Of a stretch of DNA of 64,000 nucleotides, positions 14,501 to 22,573 are shown piece by piece. Numbering within the stretch: the stretch's first letter is position 1; every line of letters starts with the position of its first letter. The position numbers and the translations under genes are program-made. A model generated the notes under the pieces. That model ran no database searches. It was not told the DNA's origin and worked only from the letters and a program-made list of their open reading frames with translations. Location of the stretch: positions 6,622 through 70,621 of the forward strand of contig JACJYN010000016.1 in assembly GCA_020636095.1 (NCBI GenBank), in the 5' to 3' direction. The DNA is from Lewinellaceae bacterium. Lineage in GTDB: Bacteria; Bacteroidota; Bacteroidia; Chitinophagales; Saprospiraceae.

Positions 14501-14653
14501 CACTGCATTTTCAGCCTCAAGGAGTAACCGCTCGAAAGCACGGCAGGGGGCGGCCGGCCCCTCCTCCTGGCCATAGGAAGCGGGCGCCAGTGCCATCAGG
14601 CCGAGGAATAGAAACAGCAACCGAAATGATTTATTGTTGAATGCGCTTTTCAT
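11564..14653 (-). CDS. Exported WD40-like/ankyrin repeat protein
   Basis: With the start at 14653 the 1029-residue protein has a signal peptide (MKSAFNNKSFRLLFLFLGLM, cleaved near ASYGQ). An ATG at 14695 would only add 14 poor residues. Next comes a TPR-like and coiled-coil segment rich in Glu, Ala and Arg (about 70-160). WD40-like blades follow (about 195-560, for example PIWDLQFSPDNRYLVSASSG and IQEARFHPSGKWIATNSLDN). Ankyrin repeats are next (about 590-895, for example NNQGWTPLHFATHNGNNAVV and NIQQTPLHLAARQDSLSVLR), then a C-terminal beta-rich domain of about 135 residues. It overlaps the STAND NTPase gene by 23 bp, so the two are translationally coupled. The repeats suggest a binding or sensing role in the periplasm, which is an inference. 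Confidence 0.88.
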   Translation of the reverse strand: MKSAFNNKSFRLLFLFLGLMALAPASYGQEEGPAAPCRAFERLLLEAENAVARNDFGLAIKKYNAAKVCNPAAGLEINGRILNAFARIDEQRLQAERNAQKARRAEREALFQAQLAQQKEREALEAREQAEENELFAKEQEAEARRYLSEIYFREGQRAAGEKAWDKALVNYYRAYENDKTNEAYLRLCYQAADSVLPEYLTLRRANPIWDLQFSPDNRYLVSASSGNLQFHNLREHRNDFVLRSNWTAERFYFSEPEDSIVATLSQYYGTIRFWRLGKQEEIDEYRKELYINELFFDNQDQVFGYTNSQGDLLFGELAGDSLLSWIQQNAPGEIGLDYLPGKKLVAATYPENQSNSVKIIDISEIHQKKVKFVNSFGSEIQEARFHPSGKWIATNSLDNTIRIFDLNTGQELEVFREFQGQAGELHFSKDGNYFLYAVNDIPNRSSRIVLYSSGREQARYRKKAEIRVGSGQVHSLAISPDGKWCAAVIGLKTIKLWPVEFQAPGRRLETLQSLIDYGISFTVDKNGAYSTRNDSVWVEKLFQAAKGRKISWLPDGGHQLLDIYNQNLSIVQDGRYFDALTTAVVNDDKEKAEALIRQGADPLHRNEQGVNALLFAAHLNYQGLFRFLAQGIPPEQLEEEFLWSVNNGTLNILDFFAANGVANINCQNENGETALHLACFNNDTTVVKLLLYYGANPNIQNQEGYTPFLTALLRGNYLVARQLAGLVGQVDIRDNQKLTELMIAARNDYLDIVQILLDKGADINARNNQGWTPLHFATHNGNNAVVNLLLSHGADINARDNIQQTPLHLAARQDSLSVLRLLLDTGADVSSRDDLLATPLIYAIASDKKANVEALLSYGADPNVTFKGGFTALLQARSLKQPDIYDLLLQKGAVSSKWVMQDTLHLSGEGTNVTANKTARVSFIIYPQDSLYRAIGQYDGVNLFGSFDVEGREIDCPGEELCLQFKGLILNGDGKDSFPKGTSTAYVMSLVVSPGGATGAYHIGEILNSASDYEQYGILELKAAPVRK

Positions 14654-16259
14654 ACAGTTCAATTTTGGATCGAATGCCCTCATTGGTGGAATCAATCGCT
14701 AACGCTTCTTCCAGCTTTTCGATGGCCAGTTCGTATTCATAGGCGCCGGCGTAGGTCTCAGCGTCCTGCGTAAGTTGCCGTACCCGGAGCTGGTCTTTTT
14801 CAGCCTGAGCGGCCAGGAACCGATCCAGGTTTTCCTCGGCTACTTGCTCTGCTTCCCGGGCCTGCCGCGTTTTATTGACAGCCACCACAGAGGCAAGGAG
14901 GGCTATGCCAAACAGGAGAAAACCGACGATGGCCAATACCGTTGCCAACTGTCGCCTTTTTCGCTCCCGAGCCAATTCTTTTTCCCGTTCAGCCTGGGCC
15001 GCGCGCTCGGCCCGAAGCCGTTCTTCTTCCAGACGCTTCTTCTTGGCGCCCAGGATAGGCGCTACCAGGGTATCATGGCTCAGTTCATACACAAAACCGC
15101 CGCGCAGGCTGGGCTCGGCCCGGATGAGGTGGGTGTCCACCAGTTTAGCCAGCAATTCGGGAGAAACATCGTAGTTTTTGTAGACCTGCCCTTCGTAGAG
15201 GATCAGGCGCCGCTCCTCTTCTTCGAAAATAAGGCCTTCCTCGACCAGGCGACGGGCAGCTATCTGCTCAGCCATACTTCCCAGCGACCTGATCTGGTTC
15301 TCATAATAATTCTCGTAGAGGTTTTCCAGGTTAGAAATGTGATTCTGCTCAATATAAGGCAGGCCTTCACGGATCACTTTACGCTCCAGCGACTGACAGA
15401 GCAGCTGAAGCTGGAAGGACTCGATCTCCTGGCTGTTTTCTTTGGTGAGGTAGGCCAATATTTTTTCAATAGCCTCGTCCCGATAGTCGAAGGGAGGAGA
15501 GAGATAAGCTCCGTCTTTCTGGTAAGCGGGGTTGATAATGGCGTCTTCCGCCGCTTCCCGGCTCAGGGCGCCTAGTTCGAAATTGTGGCTCAGGATATCT
15601 GGCAGATAATCCGCCAGCTCATTGAGCCGGTGCATGCGGTCGGATCGGATGGCCAATACTATTTTCAGGGCGAATGGTTGGTGCAGGGCTTCCATTTCCG
15701 GAGGAGGAAGAATGGCTTTCCCCCCGGATAACTGCGCTTCTATGAGTCCGATAAAGCGTTGTGGAAGTGAAGTATACAAGGCTTCCGACAGGCCCTGTTT
15801 AAATTCCCCGATGGCAGAAGAGGAATAGGTGAACAACTCTTCAAACTGGTCGAAGATGAGAATGAACCCCTTTTTATCCGGTTGGTTGAGATGCCGGTTT
15901 TTTAGATGCGCCCAGAGCGACCTTTCCTCCGGCATCAACCGGAACAGGAAGGAATCCTGCGGTTGGCCTTTTTTGACACTATCGATGGCTTCCTGTAGGG
16001 GCCCTTCCTCCTTGGCGTCAGAAAAGGCGCCAAAGCGTACAGTAATGGGCTCCCATTCCCCTTTCTCCAAAATCAATGGAATGACGCCTGCGTTGAGCAT
16101 AGAACTTTTGCCCCGCCCCGAACGGGAATAAAGGACGACCAGCTTCTCCAACTGAAGAAATTGGTAGAAAGATCGAATATCCTGCTCTCGCCCGAAGAAT
16201 AAATGTTGCTGGTCGGTGCGGAAAGGGTGCGCTCCGGGATATCTGTAGTGTTTCTTCAT
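14631..16259 (-). CDS. STAND NTPase (nSTAND1-like) with one transmembrane helix
   Basis: A 542-residue P-loop NTPase. It opens with the STAND lead-in YPGAHPFRTDQQHLFFGRE. Walker A is LYSRSGRGKSSML (residues 43-55; Ser replaces the usual first Gly) and Walker B is GFILIFDQFEELF (131-143). A winged-helix-like region follows, then a coiled coil, one transmembrane helix (about 438-461, TVLAIVGFLLFGIALLASVV), and a C-terminal coiled-coil/TPR segment. With the NTPase inside, the C-terminal segment would lie in the periplasm. STAND proteins act as signal-driven oligomerisation switches. The gene starts 5 bp after the SIR2-like gene stop and overlaps the exported WD40/ankyrin gene by 23 bp. Confidence 0.88.
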   Translation of the reverse strand: MKKHYRYPGAHPFRTDQQHLFFGREQDIRSFYQFLQLEKLVVLYSRSGRGKSSMLNAGVIPLILEKGEWEPITVRFGAFSDAKEEGPLQEAIDSVKKGQPQDSFLFRLMPEERSLWAHLKNRHLNQPDKKGFILIFDQFEELFTYSSSAIGEFKQGLSEALYTSLPQRFIGLIEAQLSGGKAILPPPEMEALHQPFALKIVLAIRSDRMHRLNELADYLPDILSHNFELGALSREAAEDAIINPAYQKDGAYLSPPFDYRDEAIEKILAYLTKENSQEIESFQLQLLCQSLERKVIREGLPYIEQNHISNLENLYENYYENQIRSLGSMAEQIAARRLVEEGLIFEEEERRLILYEGQVYKNYDVSPELLAKLVDTHLIRAEPSLRGGFVYELSHDTLVAPILGAKKKRLEEERLRAERAAQAEREKELARERKRRQLATVLAIVGFLLFGIALLASVVAVNKTRQAREAEQVAEENLDRFLAAQAEKDQLRVRQLTQDAETYAGAYEYELAIEKLEEALAIDSTNEGIRSKIELYEKRIQQ

Positions 16260-16264
16260 ACCAG

Positions 16265-17371
16265 CTACTCGAAATTTTCCGCCCGGCGGATAATGCCGAG
16301 CATAGCTTCCGTCATCTGATTGCGTTTCACCTCGGCGTCCCGTTCGTCGATAGAGCCGTTGCGAATCCGCCGCTGCAAACGGTTGTTGCGCTCCGCCAAC
16401 AGGATCGCCTCATCGCACAACTCTTCGGCCGGCTCTCCGCACTGCTCCAGAAACTCCTTGAGCTTGCGGATGGCATTGTCGGTGTCGGCTTTCCCTATGA
16501 GGGTGCGAATGCCCTTCAGGACGGAGGACGGCTGGGCGCCGGCTTGCCGTTCCAGGCCTTCCTTCTGGCATTCCTTTAACAACTGGCCAATGAATTCATG
16601 GATGTTTTCCTGCACGAAAGTGATGCGGAACTGCTCTTTACAAAAAACGGCGATCTGCTCGTCTACACTCAAACTGGAGGCATACCGCAGGAAGCTGTCC
16701 TTATCGTTGTACTTGGAGAGGATGCGCAGTAATAGCTGCATGTACCAGCGCTCAAACTGAATGCCCAGAAAAATAAAGTTATCCGTTTCGCTGATGATCT
16801 TTTTCAGTTCGGTAGGCATACTGCGGGCGCCTAGTATGGAATCAAAATAGTCGAACAAGTCCTGATAAGTCAACACCAGGGAATCCCGCTCATGGATGCT
16901 GCCAAACATATTGTACACCAGCGGCGCCTGCCGGCCCGGCATTTTGGCGCTGCTCACCGGGCTGCGGTTTTTCCAGTAGAAATCCTGTTTACAGGGCAGG
17001 CCCTGGTGTTCAGCAACCCGGCACAGCAGGTTGTCAGGCGTCAGGCTGATGATAAGGTGGAAGGGAATGCGGGCGATCTTTTCCAGCAGATTTTCCGTCC
17101 TGGGGAAATTTCCGTCAAAGAACCGCTTCAGCTTGTAATAAAAGCGCGTTTTGCTTTCCTCGGTAGAGAAGAGGAACAACCCATCCTGCGGATAATAATT
17201 CCGGATATCCGGATTGTTCGGAATATCGAATTCGGTAGCCAACTGGCCTTCCAGCTTTCTCCCATCAGCGTCAGTGAAAATCTCAGGCCCCAGGCAGAGA
17301 ATGCATTTTTCTTCGCGGATGGTCTGAATGATAATATCCCAATCAATATTGGCTTTTGATGTGGTCTCCAT
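16265..17371 (-). CDS. SIR2-like protein with C-terminal effector-associated domain (EAD11-like)
   Basis: I chose the ATG at 17371 (METTSKANIDWD), giving 368 residues. An ATG at 17455 would overlap the acyltransferase gene and add a non-family leader. Residues 10-270 look like a SIR2-like fold (CILCLGPEIF, HLIISLTPDNLLCRV, YNMFGSIHERDSLVLTYQDL, and NFIFLGIQFERWYMQLLLRI in the region that closes SIR2_2 domains). Such domains in defence proteins bind or cleave NAD+. The last 87 residues (IRTLIGKADTDNAIRKLKEF, then LLAERNNRLQRRIRNGSID) match effector-associated domain 11, an adaptor that links effectors to STAND NTPases. The STAND gene follows after 5 bp. NADase activity is not shown by the sequence. 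Confidence 0.78.
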   Translation of the reverse strand: METTSKANIDWDIIIQTIREEKCILCLGPEIFTDADGRKLEGQLATEFDIPNNPDIRNYYPQDGLFLFSTEESKTRFYYKLKRFFDGNFPRTENLLEKIARIPFHLIISLTPDNLLCRVAEHQGLPCKQDFYWKNRSPVSSAKMPGRQAPLVYNMFGSIHERDSLVLTYQDLFDYFDSILGARSMPTELKKIISETDNFIFLGIQFERWYMQLLLRILSKYNDKDSFLRYASSLSVDEQIAVFCKEQFRITFVQENIHEFIGQLLKECQKEGLERQAGAQPSSVLKGIRTLIGKADTDNAIRKLKEFLEQCGEPAEELCDEAILLAERNNRLQRRIRNGSIDERDAEVKRNQMTEAMLGIIRRAENFE

Positions 17372-17429
17372 GGGCGGAGTTGTGTTTCTTAAGGCATTAA
17401 ATGTAAAGGTAATTTGTGGAATTACCAAT

Positions 17430-18323
17430 TCACCGATGGCTATTAGTAGACACAATCGGCGCCACCGGCCGTTTCCGCTTCCACCGCTTATGCGTCCACA
17501 ACCAATATTGGGGCGCTTGTTGGATGTCCTTTTCCAGGATGCGGGTATTCATTTCCGTGATTTTCCCGTGAGGAGAGGCAGCCGGATTTTTCTCCACCAT
17601 CTCAAATTCCATTTCGTAAAAACCGCGCTTCATCTTGTAGACATGTCCGAAAACAATGGGGTAATTGTACGCTCTGGCGTATTTCTCCGCGCCGAAGAGC
17701 ACGGCGGTGTCCTGGTTGAGAAATTGCGTCCAGTATACATGGATATTATTGGAGGGAGATTGATCGGTGGCCAGCAGGGGGGCGGTGAGCCGGTTGGTGT
17801 TTTCGGCGAAGAATGCCTTGGTTTTATCTTTGGAAACCAGTTCCATACCAAAGCGGCCGCGGGACTGCCGAAGCTTCCCGTCCAGGTAGGCGTTGCCCAG
17901 CGGCTTGTAAATGCCAACCGCCTGGTGTGAGGCCTGCAGGTCGAATGCCACTGCCGCCAGTTCCCAGTTGTTGTAGTGGCCGGCGGCAATGATAACGCTT
18001 TTTCCTTCCCGGTAGATTTGCTCCAGTAGCTCTGGATTGCGAATCTTACATCGTCGGACCAGCTCCTTTTTAGAAATGCTGAAGATGCGGATGAACTCCA
18101 GCATCAGGTCGCACATGTGGCTGTAGAATTTCCGGGCAATGGTTTCTATTTCTTTCGGGCTCTTCTCCGGAAAAGAGTTGCGTAGGTTGGCGAAAACTAC
18201 CTTGCGCCGGTACCGGGTCAGGTAATACAAGGTGAAGAAAAGAAGGTCGGATAGCAAAAAAGAAACCCTCAGTGGTAGGAGGGACAGGGGTTTGATAAGT
18301 AAATAGTAGGCGATTCGGCCCAT
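17430..18323 (-). CDS. Lipid A-type lauroyl/myristoyl acyltransferase (LpxL/HtrB family)
   Basis: With the start at 18323 (MGRIAYYLLIKPLSLLPLRV) the protein has 297 residues, the usual length. It has an N-terminal membrane anchor, then the family pattern VVFANLRNSFPEKSPKEIE. The acyltransferase motif H-x4-E is in GHYNNWE, and a substrate-loop region contains RGRFGMELVSKD. These enzymes move an acyl chain from acyl-ACP to a lipid A precursor, or in Bacteroidota possibly to other lipids, at the cytoplasmic face of the inner membrane. It lies upstream of, and in the same direction as, the SIR2/STAND genes, with a 58-bp gap, so read-through into them is possible. No functional link to them is known. 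Confidence 0.9.
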   Translation of the reverse strand: MGRIAYYLLIKPLSLLPLRVSFLLSDLLFFTLYYLTRYRRKVVFANLRNSFPEKSPKEIETIARKFYSHMCDLMLEFIRIFSISKKELVRRCKIRNPELLEQIYREGKSVIIAAGHYNNWELAAVAFDLQASHQAVGIYKPLGNAYLDGKLRQSRGRFGMELVSKDKTKAFFAENTNRLTAPLLATDQSPSNNIHVYWTQFLNQDTAVLFGAEKYARAYNYPIVFGHVYKMKRGFYEMEFEMVEKNPAASPHGKITEMNTRILEKDIQQAPQYWLWTHKRWKRKRPVAPIVSTNSHR

Positions 18324-18481
18324 GTGGTTCTCGTTTTTGTGTTTTGCCAGTCTGGGGTTGACCCCCAAAGGTAGACAGGAATGTCAGGATTAACAAGTGA
18401 GAAGGGCTTTTGGAAGACGACCTACAGTAGGCCAGTGGCATTGCCTTCGGCAGGGCAGCGACAGAAGCGCAACGAGGTGAT

Positions 18482-18531
18482 TGCCGTTGAAACGAAGCGA
18501 CTCCTAATAGGCCCGCTTCGTTTCAACGGCA
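18482..18531. terminator. Perfect 18-bp stem-loop between two leftward genes
   Basis: TGCCGTTGAAACGAAGCG (18482-18499) pairs perfectly with CGCTTCGTTTCAACGGCA (18514-18531) around a 14-nt loop. It lies 9 bp beyond the stop of the M1 peptidase gene and upstream of the acyltransferase gene. No strong T-run follows, so it may instead be a dispersed palindrome or an mRNA-stabilising stem. Confidence 0.55.
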
Positions 18532-18539
18532 GAACAATT

Positions 18540-20669
18540 CTACTGCTTATTGGCCGTTAGCTTCATATCCGGCGTTTCGACATTCATGCCGGTGACCTTT
18601 CCGTCTTCAGTTTGGAACTGAAGTTTTATCGCCCCATCCAGGCTGGTAAATTCTGTGTCGCTTTTGGGAACCAGATAAAACTGGTAACCTGCTGCAGGGA
18701 CCTCCATAAATAATAAGCCGTCTTTATGGCGGACTTCGGCGGTAACGGGGAATTCGTTGAAAAGATAACTGCCCGTAAGGCCTTCCGGAATAGAAAAGCC
18801 AGCATAACGCTTGGAAAGAGCAGGGTAGTAATTGTCCAGTGGATTTTCATCGGGCAGGCCGGTATTGACGGCAATGGCTTTTACCGATTTAGGGTTGGGA
18901 ATGGCCAGTTCGTAGGTATTGCCTTTTTGCCATACCGAGGCCTTGGCGTCTATTTTTTCGGCCTTCCCATCTTCGTATTCTATCTCAACGGTGAGAGGAA
19001 CAGGGCGAACGGCTTCCTTCCGGATCGTCAGCTTGCCTTTTTTGAAAGATGCAATGCTCACATCCGCAGAACCGAAAGAGAAGAACCAGGGCTCCCACAG
19101 CCATGCCAGGTCCTGGCCCGAGACATTTTCGAAAGTATAGAAAAAGTCGTAGGGCGTAGGCGACTTCTGCGCCCAGCGCCGGATGTATTCGCGGAAGCAC
19201 TTCAGGAAGGTTTCCTCACCCAGGTGGTGGTGCAGCATCGCGTAGACAAAGGCAGGCAGGGGATAGGATGCGTACCCATAATTACTGGGATCCATAAATT
19301 GGGTGGAAGTGATCAACGGCAGGTCGCTGATGGTCCCCATCGTTCCTTGCACCTGGGTGGATGCACTACCAAAATCGAAGCCTTCCTTTTCGTGGAAGTA
19401 GCGGCCGATGACCACATCGGTGACGTAATTTGCCCAGCCCTCGTCCATCCAGGCAAAGCGTTTTTCGTTGACGCGCACATACATAGGAAAATAGGTATGG
19501 AACATTTCGTGTACAGTAACGCCCAGGCCGGGGTTGCCGTTGTTGGCCATCATGGGGTATTCCATCCCGCCGCCGCCCTCGGCAATGAAGGTGGTGAATT
19601 CCGGATAAGGGTAGGGAATGCCCGGAACGTCTTCAGAGAAGTGCTTCATGGTTTTCTGCTGATTGGCAGTTACTTGCTGGCAGTTTTCCGCATTTTCGGC
19701 AGGGTAGAAGCTGTTGATGAACACGTTCCTGCCGTCCACCTCCTGCGCCGCTGCGTCCCAGCAGTAGTGGTCGCTCAGGCAGAAGGCAAAGTCCGACACC
19801 TCATTGGCCTTGTAATGCCAGTTTCCGGATTGGTTTTCATAGCCGCCCTTCAGGTCTTCCGGCCCGATGATGGAAACCGTTTCCACAGCGTTCTTCGCCT
19901 GCTGATAACGCTCGAATACCTCGGCCGGTAGTATCTCTTTGGCATTTTGCAACACGCCCGTCGACAACACGGTGAAGTTTTTCGGCGCAGTGATTGTCAC
20001 ATCGTAATTGCCCAGGTTGTTGTAGAATTCAGTGCTGAAATCATAGGCGAGGTTATCCCATCCGAACACATCGTCATATACCGCTATTTGAGGATACCAG
20101 TAGGCGATAAAAAAGGAGGTGCTGTCATAGGCGCCGGTCCGAACGGTAGTTTTCGGAATGTACTGCGCCCAGTCTATCTCCAGTGTGAGTTGGGCGCCGG
20201 GCTGAAGGCTTTCTTTCAGGCGGATGGTTGTATTGGTCCCGTTTTTGGAGATGCCCTGCCGGGGCTCCAGGCTGTACTCCTCGCCATTGATGGCCAGGCG
20301 GGTGATCTCTACACCTTCGGTGATGTCATCCGGTTGTACCCGGAAAGCCCTCGGGTTGGCCTTTCTGAATGCATCGTGGTATAACCGCAGCACCAGACGA
20401 TCGAGCACGTCAGGGCTATTGTTGTAATAAACGGCGGTTTCTGTACCGGCAATTTTCTTTTCTTCTGGGATTACTTCTACTTCGATGTTGTAATCTACTG
20501 TGTTCTGCCAGTAGTTGGGCCCCGGTTTGCCGTCCATGGAGCGAGTCCCATTTTCATAGGCCTGTTGGATCTCGCGGGGAACGAAGAAACGCGTTTCCTG
20601 AGCGGAAAGAGGCGATAGGGCGGCGATGAAAAACAGGAACAGTAAGGTGATGGATGTTACTTTCATCAT
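18540..20669 (-). CDS. M1 family zinc metallopeptidase (exported)
   Basis: A 709-residue protein with a signal peptide (MMKVTSITLLFLFFIAALSP, cleaved near LSAQ). The zinc site is complete: HEMFH at residues 387-391 and Glu410 in WMDEGWANY, exactly 18 residues after the second His, as in gluzincins. The exopeptidase motif GxMEN appears as GGGMEYP (366-372), so the Asn that holds the substrate N-terminus is changed to Tyr. This occurs in a Bacteroidota subgroup and may alter specificity. The N-terminal beta domain of M1 peptidases is present (about 55-230). It acts in the periplasm or outside the cell, releasing amino acids or peptides. Its neighbours suggest no operon. Confidence 0.9.
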   Translation of the reverse strand: MMKVTSITLLFLFFIAALSPLSAQETRFFVPREIQQAYENGTRSMDGKPGPNYWQNTVDYNIEVEVIPEEKKIAGTETAVYYNNSPDVLDRLVLRLYHDAFRKANPRAFRVQPDDITEGVEITRLAINGEEYSLEPRQGISKNGTNTTIRLKESLQPGAQLTLEIDWAQYIPKTTVRTGAYDSTSFFIAYWYPQIAVYDDVFGWDNLAYDFSTEFYNNLGNYDVTITAPKNFTVLSTGVLQNAKEILPAEVFERYQQAKNAVETVSIIGPEDLKGGYENQSGNWHYKANEVSDFAFCLSDHYCWDAAAQEVDGRNVFINSFYPAENAENCQQVTANQQKTMKHFSEDVPGIPYPYPEFTTFIAEGGGGMEYPMMANNGNPGLGVTVHEMFHTYFPMYVRVNEKRFAWMDEGWANYVTDVVIGRYFHEKEGFDFGSASTQVQGTMGTISDLPLITSTQFMDPSNYGYASYPLPAFVYAMLHHHLGEETFLKCFREYIRRWAQKSPTPYDFFYTFENVSGQDLAWLWEPWFFSFGSADVSIASFKKGKLTIRKEAVRPVPLTVEIEYEDGKAEKIDAKASVWQKGNTYELAIPNPKSVKAIAVNTGLPDENPLDNYYPALSKRYAGFSIPEGLTGSYLFNEFPVTAEVRHKDGLLFMEVPAAGYQFYLVPKSDTEFTSLDGAIKLQFQTEDGKVTGMNVETPDMKLTANKQ

Positions 20670-20814
20670 GTTGATAAGGTTTGGTTAATTAAGAAAGATA
20701 GGGAAAAAATGGCAGTTATCGGGCTTTCTCTACGGTTCTGCCATTGTAATAGACAAAGGATATTTTTCATCCCACCAGTAGCAAAAAAACGGGGGTTGAA
20801 AAGCTTCTTTTTTA

Positions 20815-20909
20815 GAGTATGTTTGGAGGCCGGATTTGATAGCGAAAAGTGACCTTTGCCCCGGTACGGCCCGTATGGGCAGCTCAAAGTTTGGCCTCCA
20901 AACATACTC
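20815..20909. mobile_element. Shortened palindromic MITE-like element A5 with TTA target duplication
   Basis: The inverted ends are GAGTATGTTTGGAGGCC and GGCCTCCAAACATACTC, and TTA flanks both sides (20812-20814 and 20910-20912). At 95 bp it is shorter than the 161-bp copies and has mostly lost the shared interior. Its end sequence is the GAGCATGTTTGG type with one transition mirrored in both arms. Confidence 0.8.
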
Positions 20910-21037
20910 TTACCATTATTATATTACTGCCCCGCCTTTTAACCGGGTGTAACGCAGAGGCCCGGCCGGTTGTCCTATCATCATGCTTCCCTTTCAGGGG
21001 ATGATAGTTACTATTTAGCATAAGGCTATGGATGCCT

Positions 21038-21126
21038 CTGGTGCGAAATTTTGTAAGCAAACCTTCCCCTTTCAAGGGGAATGAGAAGGGGTTCCGGCAA
21101 AAAAAGCCTACAAAATTTCGCGCCAG
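21038..21126. repeat. 89-bp imperfect inverted repeat upstream of an exported-protein gene
   Basis: The arms at 21038-21058 and 21106-21126 match at 19 of 21 positions (each contains GCGAAATTTTGTA or its complement). Between them is a smaller palindrome, CCCCTTTCAAGGGG. It may be a mobile palindrome or a structured 5' leader, since the start codon lies 70 bp downstream. Confidence 0.5.
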
Positions 21127-21195
21127 GGGTTAAATCACCATGATGCTGAATAGTTACGGATGATAAACCTTTTAAAACAAACTCATTTATCAACC

Positions 21196-22404
21196 ATGAA
21201 GAATAACATCGAATCCCCCGTTTACATGCTGGCCATCAGCGCCCTGTTCTTGCTTGCGCTTCCGGCATTCGCTCAACAGCCGATCGCGAACTCTCTGGTC
21301 GGGTCCACCGACCTGCCCGCTTACATCGAAGAAGCGCCGGGTTTGGCAACCTCTCTGGCGGCAACAGCGCAGCGGGCTTTCGGAAACGACCTCCTGCAAC
21401 CCGATCACCAGGCCATGGATGACTTTTACAGGCCGGTGGAAGAAAAGTACCGCCGGGTGCAGCAGCAGTACGAAGATTTTTACAAAAAAAAGATGGAAGG
21501 CGCCGGCCCCGATATGGAGGCTATGAACCGCGAAATAGAACGCAATCCCATCGTGAAAAACATGGGCGGTGTACAGGCTATTCAGAATATGAGCCAGGAG
21601 GAGGCTAAACAAGCGGCTACCCAGGCCACCGCTCAGTTCGTGGCAGACCCCTTTGCCGCCAGTGGCGTTCAGTCACCCGGTATGACGGCGCTGTATCAGA
21701 AAATGATGAGTGACCCTGCCTACGCCCAGCGTTTTCAGAAAATGACGGAGCAGGAGCGCATGGTAGAGCTACAGAAATATATGGCCAATGACCCTCTCAT
21801 GGTGAAAACACCTGAACAAGTGCAGCAGGCGAATCAGCAGATGGCCCGGCGGGATGAAGTGGTTGACGCCATGGAGATCAATGGCAAGATCACTGAACTG
21901 ACACAGGAGATTCAGAATGCCGTAAATGCCTACGGCGAGGGAGTAAATCAGGTAGATGCTCAACCCGGTAACCATGCCGGGATCGATGCGAAATTCGGGG
22001 AAAAGTACAACGCCTTACCCGAGATCATCGCCGGCGAGGTGGGTAAGGTAAAAGACCCCGAAATGGAGAAAAAACTGAGAATGGAAACCGCTGCCCAACA
22101 CCGGGAGCGCGCCGCCGCCGACCTGAAGCAGTACAGCCTTTTACTTCAGGAGTTGAAAGTGCAATACAAGCAGATCGCCTCTTCCTATATGCAATTCATT
22201 GCCGCCAATGCTCCTAGAGTGAACGGCAATATGGCTGATCTGTATGCCGGAACCAATACTGAACTCAACCTCGCCAATTTTGAGGCCAGCCTGCTCGGCC
22301 TGGGCCTGGACCTCATCAAAAAATCCCGGGAGCTTACTTCGAATGTAGCTTTCTGGGAACAGAATTATCAGCAGGTAATGAGCAGTTATGGAGCAGGTAA
22401 TTAA
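21196..22404 (+). CDS. Exported helical protein of unknown function
   Basis: The start at 21196 gives a clear signal peptide (MKNNIESPVYMLAISALFLL, cleaved near PAFAQ) and 402 residues. An upstream ATG at 21160 would put extra residues before the signal. The mature part is Ala-, Gln- and Met-rich and predicted to be almost wholly helical (EEKYRRVQQQYEDFYKKKME, AAQHRERAAADLKQYSLLLQ), without recognised catalytic motifs. It probably sits in the periplasm as a scaffold or adaptor. No close neighbour shares its direction except the GNAT gene 169 bp downstream. I do not recognise the family. Confidence 0.7.
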   Translation: MKNNIESPVYMLAISALFLLALPAFAQQPIANSLVGSTDLPAYIEEAPGLATSLAATAQRAFGNDLLQPDHQAMDDFYRPVEEKYRRVQQQYEDFYKKKMEGAGPDMEAMNREIERNPIVKNMGGVQAIQNMSQEEAKQAATQATAQFVADPFAASGVQSPGMTALYQKMMSDPAYAQRFQKMTEQERMVELQKYMANDPLMVKTPEQVQQANQQMARRDEVVDAMEINGKITELTQEIQNAVNAYGEGVNQVDAQPGNHAGIDAKFGEKYNALPEIIAGEVGKVKDPEMEKKLRMETAAQHRERAAADLKQYSLLLQELKVQYKQIASSYMQFIAANAPRVNGNMADLYAGTNTELNLANFEASLLGLGLDLIKKSRELTSNVAFWEQNYQQVMSSYGAGN

Positions 22405-22573
22405 TGGAAAACCTGCAGGCAGGTAGGTAAAGAGGAGATAGGTTGTCGGGCCTCAATTTATTCCATCAGTCGCTTCGCTCGTGTCCGACTTTTATCCTAG
22501 AACGGTAGCCCATTCCAATAGGCCGGCGTATGCCCAATTTTCCCTAAATTCACTCCCTAAATCCAATACCGCT

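Larger units (their letters stand above)
20670..21195. other. Divergent intergenic region with a MITE and a large inverted repeat
   Basis: This 526-bp stretch separates the leftward M1 peptidase gene from a rightward exported-protein gene, so it should hold both promoters. It contains the palindromic element at 20815-20909 and an inverted repeat at 21038-21126. I find no coding frame with credible composition. Confidence 0.5.

Noticed and set aside
17372..17455. Longer N-terminus for the SIR2-like protein starting at 17455.
   Set aside because: It would overlap the acyltransferase gene and add a leader unlike SIR2 proteins; the ATG at 17371 fits better.
18726..19931. A 401-codon rightward open frame opposite the M1 peptidase gene.
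   Set aside because: It is a shadow of the peptidase's high-GC codon use; the leftward frame has the complete zinc site and signal peptide.
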